DNA from: Bryobacteraceae bacterium
GTDB lineage: Bacteria > Acidobacteriota > Terriglobia > Bryobacterales > Bryobacteraceae
Reading direction: 5' to 3'
Assembly: GCA_014379815.1 (NCBI GenBank)
Contig: JACMLA010000559.1
Location: 1-8,702, forward strand
Length of the DNA: 8,702 nucleotides
Part shown: positions 1 to 5,989 of the stretch, in pieces
Layout of the letters: each line of letters begins with the position of its first letter
How positions within the stretch are numbered: position 1 is the first letter of the stretch
The notes under the pieces: generated by a model
The model's database searches: none
What the model was told of the DNA's origin: nothing
What the model saw: the letters and a program-made list of their open reading frames with translations, nothing else
Made by a program: the position numbers and the translations under genes

Positions 1-13
1 ATACCGGGACGGG

Positions 14-661
14 CTATTTAATGCGACGAGACACGACAAGATGTTGCGTCAGCAGAAGAGGCCAAAGCGTGCGCTGTTCCACAATCTCGCCACGCTCCCC
101 AATGGCAGCGATTACTTCCGCGGGCAGCAGCGGACGTTCATCGGGAAATTTCCAGAGTCCGGCAGACTCGAGAAGCCCGCGAATGCTCCGGTAGAGAAAC
201 GTTGGTGTCGGAAACGTGATCACTACGAGCCCGCCTGGACGCACGGCATTAAAATGCGCCTCAACCGCGCGTCTGGTCAGGTTAACGTCAAAGTGTTCGA
301 CCAGCCCCACGCTGAAAGCACAGTCTGCGGGATTCGAAGGAATAAAGTCGAAAATGCTGTCGTTGTGCAGACTGACAATGTGGCCGTACCCGGGATGGCT
401 GATCAGGAGTTCGAGACCAAATTGATTTGTGTCGACGACGCTGTAAAGTCGAGGCTTAACAGAACGCAGAATCGAATCGAGAAAACAGCTGTTAGCCCCC
501 CCAAATTCGATGATGGATTCACACTTGTCGCAGTAGCGCGCCAAAACCCTCAGCAACACACCGCGCGTGTACGATCTCGTCAGATGAGCGGTCCAGGGCA
601 CGCTCTGGTAGTACACGGTCCAGTCAGTTGGTCCCGGTGACGGGTCGTTTGCTGAAGACAT
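14..661 (-). CDS. class I SAM-dependent methyltransferase
   Basis: A 215-residue soluble protein with the layout of a Rossmann-fold class I methyltransferase; no signal peptide or membrane segment is visible. Motif I is the IIEFGGANS stretch (residues 50-58), which keeps the acidic residue and paired glycines of the SAM-binding loop. Strand 2 ends in an acidic residue at D77 (YSVVDTNQ). The motif II/post region is FSVGLVEHF (116-124), and RPGGLVVITFP (141-151) is the usual strand-5 region. These features resemble the Methyltransf_11/23 type. The ATG at 661 lies inside the upstream glycosyltransferase gene (38-base overlap), so translation is probably coupled; a weak purine run (AGAGAG) precedes it. 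The natural substrate is not visible. From the partner gene I infer methylation of a sugar or lipid-linked glycan intermediate in the cytoplasm. Family assignment is firm; the substrate is unknown. Confidence 0.85.
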   Translation of the reverse strand: MSSANDPSPGPTDWTVYYQSVPWTAHLTRSYTRGVLLRVLARYCDKCESIIEFGGANSCFLDSILRSVKPRLYSVVDTNQFGLELLISHPGYGHIVSLHNDSIFDFIPSNPADCAFSVGLVEHFDVNLTRRAVEAHFNAVRPGGLVVITFPTPTFLYRSIRGLLESAGLWKFPDERPLLPAEVIAAIGERGEIVEQRTLWPLLLTQHLVVSRRIK

Positions 662-1691
662 GATCTCTCTGAATCAGAAAATTAAAGAAGAAGAGAAGAC
701 ATTCGAGGGCAATCTTGGATGAGATCACGGGAAACCCGAGCTGCTCATGGGCAAAGCGAATGATCAGGTATCCTGCCAGTACGTTCATGAATACAAGAGC
801 GATGTATTTTGGCAGGACAGTCGCATGGCTCTGCCTTGAATGAAACACCAGTGTTCTTGCCCCGGAGTAATTGAAGAGCATCGAACAGACCCGGGCAATG
901 ATCTGAGACTGTGCCAGTTGGCCTGTAAACGAAAAGCTGACCGCGAACAGAACATTATCCAGTACAGCGGTTAATAGCGACAGCAACGAAAACCGAAACA
1001 TCAGAAAGTAAATCCGCATGGAATCGAACAGCGGGTGAAAGTGAGAGGACTTATTCTCATCGAGATAAATCGTCCGGATTGGCTCTTCGATTACCTTTCG
1101 AGCCTGATACTTGCAGGCAAGCAGCATGTCCAGTTCGAACTCATAACCAGAACTGGTGAGCCGCAGCAGATGCGGAACGAACCCACTGGGAATTCCTCGC
1201 AGACCGGTTTGTGTATCGCGCAGATTCTGCCCCAGCAGAATCCAAAGTAGTACGCGGGTAACATCGTTGCCAACGCGGCTTCTCAGCGGGACACCGTTCC
1301 CGAAGCTACGGACGCCAAGCACAAGGGCTTCCGGATTCTCCTTGAGACGTTTAGCGACCTCCATGATGTCATCGGGGTGATGCTGTCCATCGGCGTCAGC
1401 GGTCACGACGCCTGGCGCATCGGGCGCAATGACCAGAGCATGATTCATCCCGGTTCTCAGAGCCGCACCCTTGCCGAGATTGACGAAGTGCCGGACAACG
1501 TGAACGCCCGGAATTTTCCGGATGGCTTCGAAGTGCCGCTCGCAACCTGGCCCACTCCCGTCGTTAACGACGATGATATTGTGGAAGGCCGCGCGTTTCA
1601 GAGCCTCCACAAGGTCCACAAGATGCCCGGAGGGTTGGTAGGCAGGAATTAGTATGGGTATGTTGATCGTGGACGTGAGGGAGTCCTGCAC
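624..1691 (-). CDS. GT2 glycosyltransferase fused to a GtrA-like membrane domain
   Basis: A 355-residue protein in two parts. Residues 11-225 are a GT-A fold GT2 enzyme of the dolichol-/polyprenyl-phosphate sugar synthase type: IPILIPAY (11-18), the nucleotide-binding VVNDGSG (41-47), the metal-binding DADGQH (99-104), RDTQTGLRG (158-166) and YEFELDML (183-190). Residues 233-348 are a GtrA-like domain with about four membrane helices (near 235-255, 263-283, 294-313 and 324-342); the FNYSGARTLVF and FNFLIQRDHVF motifs end its helix pairs. Known enzymes of this family move a sugar from a nucleotide donor to polyprenyl phosphate, and GtrA domains are linked to flipping or handling that lipid-sugar. 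The start is GTG at 1691: an in-frame stop lies just upstream (1716-1718) and no ATG precedes the first conserved strand. No convincing RBS is seen. It overlaps the downstream methyltransferase gene by 38 bases. The sugar is unknown. Confidence 0.9.
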   Translation of the reverse strand: MQDSLTSTINIPILIPAYQPSGHLVDLVEALKRAAFHNIIVVNDGSGPGCERHFEAIRKIPGVHVVRHFVNLGKGAALRTGMNHALVIAPDAPGVVTADADGQHHPDDIMEVAKRLKENPEALVLGVRSFGNGVPLRSRVGNDVTRVLLWILLGQNLRDTQTGLRGIPSGFVPHLLRLTSSGYEFELDMLLACKYQARKVIEEPIRTIYLDENKSSHFHPLFDSMRIYFLMFRFSLLSLLTAVLDNVLFAVSFSFTGQLAQSQIIARVCSMLFNYSGARTLVFHSRQSHATVLPKYIALVFMNVLAGYLIIRFAHEQLGFPVISSKIALECLLFFFNFLIQRDHVFSKRPVTGTN

Positions 1692-1904
1692 TCGATAGCT
1701 GTGCGGCTGAGCTGTCTACAGTTTTTGGAGTTTAGCATACCAGTTAGTGCGGCCGCCGCCCCGAAGAATGAAGTCCGCTAGTACGATGCGGCATGTAAAA
1801 TTGAAGAATCCACGCCTTTAATTGGATTTGGGAAGCACAGCCTGGTTGTATCGCGCGAACCCCGCGTTCCCCGGGCCGCCTGTCCCTGATTATTGAATTC
1901 AACC
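1692..1904. other. divergent intergenic region
   Basis: This 213-base gap separates the minus-strand GT2 gene from the plus-strand GT4-GT4-methyltransferase gene, so it should carry both outward promoters. I find no strong promoter: the best plus-strand candidate is a TTGGAT-like -35 near 1822 with a TTGTAT-like -10 about 18 bases on, too weak to call. No long inverted repeat, terminator or small gene is evident. Neither flanking start codon has a clear Shine-Dalgarno sequence. Confidence 0.6.
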
Positions 1905-4900
1905 ATGAACATCCTTATCTGCCACGAACGCTTCTTATTCCGCTTTGGAGCCGACCGCGCTTTGATGATGATAGGTCGCGGACTCACCGAAAGGGGCCAT
2001 AAGACCGCATTCCTGTCGAACCGGTGCGATCGGGCTATTCTCGATACTTTTGCGTATCGTGTCGTCGATGTCCCTCCTACCACTGGTGAATATCTGGATA
2101 TTGAGGCCTACACGGCCGATTGGCTCCGTTCGAACTGGGGGCGGATCTTTATGTCCTTCGAACCCGATCTGGTGCTGCTGGGTGGCTGGCCATTCTTTTC
2201 AGCGATTCCCCTGTTTCGTGAGCGTGGCATACCAACGATCTTTATGGATTGCGGCGTAGTGCCTCTGGATGGCTACACCGAAGGACACCAGAGGGTGCTC
2301 GAAAAAGTCATCAGCGTTCGGCGCCAGCATTTAAAACACTGCTCTCTCATTGTCGGAATCAGTGACTTTGTTCTCCACACGCAAAGCATACCCGATTCCG
2401 AGGGACGCGTTCCTGCCCGCCGGATCTGGCTCGCCGCAGATCACATGGACACGGGTCTTTGGACGGCAGGAAAGCTGGATACTAACACCGTCCAGGTTCA
2501 CACCCAGGCGCTGATAGAACGCCTCCGGGGGGTTGGCAAATCACTGATCCTCTGTTTGGGACGCTGGGAGCCATACTGCTACAAAAATTCGGAGGCTACG
2601 TATGACATCATCCGCAGTCTCCGTGCGCAGAATATTGACTGCGGAGTTCTGACATTGGCAGAACCTCAGGACATCAATGCACCGGAAGATGTACGGAACT
2701 CGATCCATGCCATCGGCTTCCCTGATGATCAGGAACTACGCGGTCTTATGATGGCCGTCGATATTGGCCTTTCAACTTCCAGATGGGAAGGATTTAATCT
2801 CCCCCTTGCGGAAATACAACATGCCGGCCGCGCCGCAGTGGCGCTGCGCGTAGGCGCTCATCCTGAGATTATCGCCGACCCATGGTTTCTTGCAGGGGAT
2901 ATTCAGGAGCTTGCCGCGAAATGCGGTGAGTATCTCCGGGGACGCGGACCCTCTTCTCATGAAGTGGATGCAAGACTGGAAGTCTTCAAAAAGCAGTTCA
3001 CGTGGGAGAGTACGATTCGGGAATACGCAGAGGTCGTGGACGATCTGGCTTCGGCCGCACAGACCCGCCGGACGTCTGAAAGTCAATCAGGAAGTCCGGG
3101 CCATATCATCATTGATGTCACGAACTCCACTCGTGATCCTGCAAACTCTGGTGTGATACGGGTGACCAGGCGAATCGGAAAAACTCTTCAATCATTAGCC
3201 GATCCCGTCTTTGTGGTTTGGGATTCGGAGAACACCAGGTATGTACTGCCAACCAGGGAGGAATTCGACCAACTCGGCCAGTTTAACGGACCTGAATTAG
3301 TTTCTGCCAATCGTCTTTCTTCCGGACCAGACCAGAGAATTACTTTGGACCAGTTTCTGTTGTCCCGAAACGGGCACTGGCTGCTGCTCCCGGAGACGAT
3401 GATCGAGTCCCGCTTCAGGGAGATTCGTCCTTACGCCAGAGCCAGAAACTTCGCGATTGCAGCAATATTCTATGACGCGATTGCCATTCTGCGCCCTGAT
3501 TTGTGCAACGAAGAGGTACGCAGCAACCACGCCGCCTATATGAGAGGCCTGGCGGAGTGCGATCTGATAATTCCGATATCAACGTTTTCCGGATCTTGTC
3601 TGCTTGATCTCTGGTCGCAGTGGAATGTGACGACTTCCGCCAAAGTTCACAATCTGCAGCTGCCTGGAGAGTTTGCAGGTGCTCAAAGGAATCGGAACCT
3701 CGACGTAAGAACAGATGGCACTATCCGAATTCTTTGCGTGTCCACATTGGAGCCTCGTAAGAATCATCGTAAGTTTCTGGCTGCCGTCCTCAAGATGCAA
3801 CATCAGCATCCGGCTATTGACTGGCAGTTGACACTTGTCGGAAACCGATATGCCGGCGCCTTTGATCTGGCGGATTATGTAGAGGACGTGTGTCGGGCTA
3901 ATCCCCGAATTCAGTGGCTCGGAATTGTCGATGATGCAAAGCTGCTGGAACTATACCGCGAAGCTACATTTACGGTGTATCCATCTACGATCGAAGGCTT
4001 TGGGATGCCGATCCTCGAGAGTGTCTGGCATGCACGACCGTGTGTCTGTCATAACGATGGCGTGATGGCAGAGCTGGCTTCAGGGGGTGGTTGCCTTACC
4101 GTTGACATGGATAACCAGGAGGCTATTGTATCTGCGCTGTATGAAATGTCAACATCATCGGACCGCGTTGTTCAGCTCGCTCAGGCAGCTGTTGCGAGAC
4201 CTCTTAAGACCTGGCATGCTTATGCCCGGGACGTGACTGCATTGCTCGCTTCCGCAGAGCCTTCGGCCGCCTCTGTCCCCGCGTCGTCCGGGTTTCCGAC
4301 GTGGGATGCCTCGCTATATCGCGACTGCCTCACCGCGAAATGGCAGATGAACGATTCTGAGCGCCTCGCCATGACGGGACTGCTGGCGCGTCACCGGCCC
4401 GCATGCTGCATCGAAGTCGGCACCTATCATGGCGGAAGTCTGTCGTTATTGACACAGTTCGCCGATATGGTGTTCTCCATCGACATCGATCCCACGATTC
4501 CCGGCAGACTTGCGCATCTGCCAGGAGTCAGCTTTCTAACGGGAGATTCAGCAGACCTTTTGCCTGCACTGCTTGAAGAATTACAAAGCCGGCATATTCC
4601 GGTTGATCTATTCCTCATTGACGGCGATCATTCAGGAGAAGGCATTCGGCGGGATCTCTCGATCGTGCTCGGATATGTACCAGCCCGTCCGATGTTCGTC
4701 CTGATGCACGATAGTTTTAATCCCGGTTGCAGGCAGGGTATGCTGAACGCCCCATGGCAAGGTTCGCCGTATTGCCACTGGGTCGATCTTGACTTTGTGC
4801 CAGGACGCCTGATCGAGCATGGTGGCGGAGGCACCGGGGAAATGTGGGGCGGCCTTGGCCTGGCATACTTTCTCCCTGTACCGCGCAACGGAGACCTCGC

Positions 4901-4961
4901 GATTGGTCAGTCCGCCGGAGGCATGTTTGAAGTCCTCCGATCAGCTGCTTACCAGGTCTGA
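1905..4961 (+). CDS. GT4-GT4-methyltransferase fusion protein
   Basis: A 1018-residue cytoplasmic protein with three catalytic modules. Residues 1-385 are a GT-B glycosyltransferase of GT4 type: N-terminal MNILICHERF strand, LGRWEPYCYKN (218-228) at the start of the donor-binding half, and an E-x7-E motif at E295/E303 (SRWEGFNLPLAE). Residues 399-782 are a second GT4 module with its own N-terminal half (IDVTNS, then SGVIRVTRR), STLEPRKNH (613-621) and E-x7-E at E697/E705 (STIEGFGMPILE). After a Ser/Ala/Pro-rich linker (783-798), residues 800-1018 form a SAM methyltransferase of the Methyltransf_24/CmcI-like type: CIEVGTYHGGS (835-845), SIDIDP (858-863), FLIDGDHSGEG (903-913) and MHDSFNPG (934-941). 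I chose ATG 1905 over TTG 1893 because MNILICHERF begins directly with the first strand; no strong RBS supports either. The protein probably adds two sugars and methylates the glycan, perhaps as a chain cap; that order is inference. Confidence 0.9.
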   Translation: MNILICHERFLFRFGADRALMMIGRGLTERGHKTAFLSNRCDRAILDTFAYRVVDVPPTTGEYLDIEAYTADWLRSNWGRIFMSFEPDLVLLGGWPFFSAIPLFRERGIPTIFMDCGVVPLDGYTEGHQRVLEKVISVRRQHLKHCSLIVGISDFVLHTQSIPDSEGRVPARRIWLAADHMDTGLWTAGKLDTNTVQVHTQALIERLRGVGKSLILCLGRWEPYCYKNSEATYDIIRSLRAQNIDCGVLTLAEPQDINAPEDVRNSIHAIGFPDDQELRGLMMAVDIGLSTSRWEGFNLPLAEIQHAGRAAVALRVGAHPEIIADPWFLAGDIQELAAKCGEYLRGRGPSSHEVDARLEVFKKQFTWESTIREYAEVVDDLASAAQTRRTSESQSGSPGHIIIDVTNSTRDPANSGVIRVTRRIGKTLQSLADPVFVVWDSENTRYVLPTREEFDQLGQFNGPELVSANRLSSGPDQRITLDQFLLSRNGHWLLLPETMIESRFREIRPYARARNFAIAAIFYDAIAILRPDLCNEEVRSNHAAYMRGLAECDLIIPISTFSGSCLLDLWSQWNVTTSAKVHNLQLPGEFAGAQRNRNLDVRTDGTIRILCVSTLEPRKNHRKFLAAVLKMQHQHPAIDWQLTLVGNRYAGAFDLADYVEDVCRANPRIQWLGIVDDAKLLELYREATFTVYPSTIEGFGMPILESVWHARPCVCHNDGVMAELASGGGCLTVDMDNQEAIVSALYEMSTSSDRVVQLAQAAVARPLKTWHAYARDVTALLASAEPSAASVPASSGFPTWDASLYRDCLTAKWQMNDSERLAMTGLLARHRPACCIEVGTYHGGSLSLLTQFADMVFSIDIDPTIPGRLAHLPGVSFLTGDSADLLPALLEELQSRHIPVDLFLIDGDHSGEGIRRDLSIVLGYVPARPMFVLMHDSFNPGCRQGMLNAPWQGSPYCHWVDLDFVPGRLIEHGGGGTGEMWGGLGLAYFLPVPRNGDLAIGQSAGGMFEVLRSAAYQV

Positions 4962-5048
4962 ATTGCACAAATAAACGGAATAAAACTGTCCAACATCGTG
5001 AGCCATTTTGTGTATTTGTCCTGTTGCAGCACTGTCTGGATGAACTAA

Positions 5049-5078
5049 GTCTTAAGGCGATGATGTTTAAGTTAAGAC
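5049..5078. repeat. short inverted repeat, possible operator
   Basis: GTCTTAA (5049-5055) is perfectly mirrored by TTAAGAC (5072-5078), with a 16-base spacer between the arms. The right arm coincides with the -35-like hexamer of the candidate promoter for the LamG gene, a common place for an operator. Seven-base arms can arise by chance in AT-rich sequence and no regulator is encoded nearby, so this is suggestive only. Confidence 0.3.
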
Positions 5079-5102
5079 GCCCTCGCGGGCTGTTCGTATA
5101 AT
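5072..5102 (+). promoter_or_regulatory. candidate sigma-70-like promoter for the LamG/GT-C pair
   Basis: A perfect TATAAT lies at 5097-5102. A TTAAGA hexamer (four of six matches to TTGACA) lies at 5072-5077, with a slightly long 19-base spacer. The expected transcription start is near 5109, only about six bases before ATG 5115, which would give a nearly leaderless message. No Shine-Dalgarno sequence precedes that ATG, which fits such a message but could equally mean that the box is fortuitous. Confidence 0.35.
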
Positions 5103-5114
5103 TGTGCGTTGATA

Positions 5115-5989
5115 ATGCCTAAATGGTTTGCGGCGGTGGTGGGAAGATCACCGGCCTCCTCCAAACTTGAAATCCCCGGCCAGTTCCTGGTAGTCTTCCT
5201 GATCGGCATTACGTTGCCTGTGTTCTATCCTGTCAACACCCTTTCGGCTGGTCTGTCAGGATTTTGGTTGTTCGACAACGTTGGCTCTGCGGTCATACCG
5301 GACGTCTCCGGCAATGGGAACGACCTCTCATTGACCTCCACAGCCCGAGTTGTGTCCGGCGGCCGATTTGGTAAATGTCTTTTGTTGTCTAATTCCAGCA
5401 CCGTTAACGATAACGCTGCCGTCGACAGCAGTAATCGTGTCAAAGTCAACTTTGAAACAGGGGACTTCAGTGTGCAGGTGTGGGCTAAGTTCGACGATTT
5501 TAGCCGGCCACAGACACTAATTGAGAAATTTGATGGTGCGTCCGGCCCCGGTTGGTCCGTAACTGTGTTGAATGAACACAGGCTGCAATTCTATGGGGGA
5601 GCGGCCTGGAAGGGAAAGCGAATTTTAAGCCCGGAACGTGGAACCAGGTGGTCGTAACGCGCAGCCACGGCGTACTGTCTCTTTATGTCAACGCCAGGCT
5701 TGCAGGCAGGACTTCCATAGGCACTCTCTCCGCTGCGGTTCGTCCAATTCTGATCGGCGCGCGCAATATCAGTGACGGCCGGAACCTTAGCATGGGAGGT
5801 TCCATCGATGAGGTGGGTCTTTGGAACCGTGCGTTGAGCAACACTGAGATTAGCCAGTTGAATACTGCGGGTTTTCAAACTTCCAGCCTGAACACGGCAT
5901 GGCTCATGGCGGCCGGGTTAGTCCTTTTCTTATTTATCTGTGGCCCTCCCCGGCGATCATATCTTTTCCACTCAGGTGAGTTTCGATGA
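5115..5989 (+). CDS. secreted LamG/jellyroll protein, read through a -1 frameshift
   Basis: Frame 1 runs from ATG 5115 to TAA 5655-5657 (180 residues) and stops inside the domain. Shifting to the -1 frame at 5612-5618 gives a 291-residue protein ending at TGA 5987-5989. Residues 24-39 are a hydrophobic export segment, with possible cleavage near LSA (43-45). Residues 46-250 are a concanavalin A-like LamG/jellyroll domain: GFWLFDN, PDVSGNGNDL, FSVQVWAKF, then in the shifted frame FKPGTWNQVVVT and LYVNARLAG, closing with SIDEVGLWNRALSNTEI (230-246). Residues 262-277 form a C-terminal membrane helix followed by PPRR. There is no PEP-CTERM motif. Such domains often bind carbohydrate or act as adhesive modules outside the cell. 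The domain continues so cleanly across the break that the two frames clearly belong to one gene. Whether the shift is programmed, a recent mutation or a sequencing error cannot be settled here. ATG 5115 was preferred to TTG 5109. The stop overlaps the next gene's ATG. Confidence 0.75.
5595..5618 (+). promoter_or_regulatory. candidate -1 programmed ribosomal frameshift site
   Basis: GGGAAAG at 5612-5618 fits the X XXY YYZ slippery pattern in the reading phase of the upstream frame (G GGA AAG), so tandem slippage yields GGG AAA and continues at 5618 in the frame that restores the LamG domain. The same heptamer is used in the lambda G/GT frameshift. An SD-like GGGGGAG at 5595-5601 ends 10 bases before it, similar in spacing to the stimulator in dnaX. 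A strong stimulatory hairpin is not obvious downstream; only CGTGG (5637-5641) with CCACG (5665-5669) could pair, across a 23-base loop. Confidence 0.5.
5974..5980 (+). promoter_or_regulatory. ribosome binding site of the GT-C-like gene
   Basis: AGGTGAG matches the anti-Shine-Dalgarno complement (AGGTGA) and sits five bases before ATG 5986. It is the clearest RBS in the window. It lies inside the last codons of the shifted LamG frame and fixes the start of the following gene. Confidence 0.75.

Larger units (their letters stand above)
4962..5114. other. intergenic region before the LamG gene
   Basis: This gap of 153 bases follows the GT4-GT4-methyltransferase stop. No stem-loop with a T-tract is visible after the stop at 4961, so readthrough into the next gene is possible. 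The right half holds an inverted repeat and a -10-like box, listed separately. I see no small gene with a plausible RBS. Confidence 0.6.

Noticed and set aside
41..640. 199-codon plus-strand open frame opposite the methyltransferase
   Set aside because: It is antisense to a gene with clear SAM-binding motifs; its translation is rich in basic residues, with no recognisable domain or RBS.
1893..1904. TTG 1893 as the start of the GT4-GT4-methyltransferase gene
   Set aside because: It adds only four residues before the conserved first strand and has no RBS; ATG 1905 is simpler.
1778..2083. 101-codon minus-strand frame crossing the divergent gap
   Set aside because: It runs antisense into the start of the first GT4 module, with no motif and no RBS.
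4967..5019. ACAAATA (4967-4973) and TATTTGT (5013-5019) as a second inverted repeat
   Set aside because: Seven AT-rich bases with a 39-base spacer are expected by chance.
5079..5090. GCCC-TCGC-GGGC hairpin as a terminator of the GT4-GT4-methyltransferase gene
   Set aside because: The stem is only four pairs, no T-tract follows, and it sits between the -35 and -10 candidates about 120 bases after the stop.
5648..5989. Independent gene starting at GTG 5648
   Set aside because: It begins in the middle of a LamG strand with no RBS, and the same frame upstream encodes the missing domain residues, so it is the second half of the frameshifted gene.
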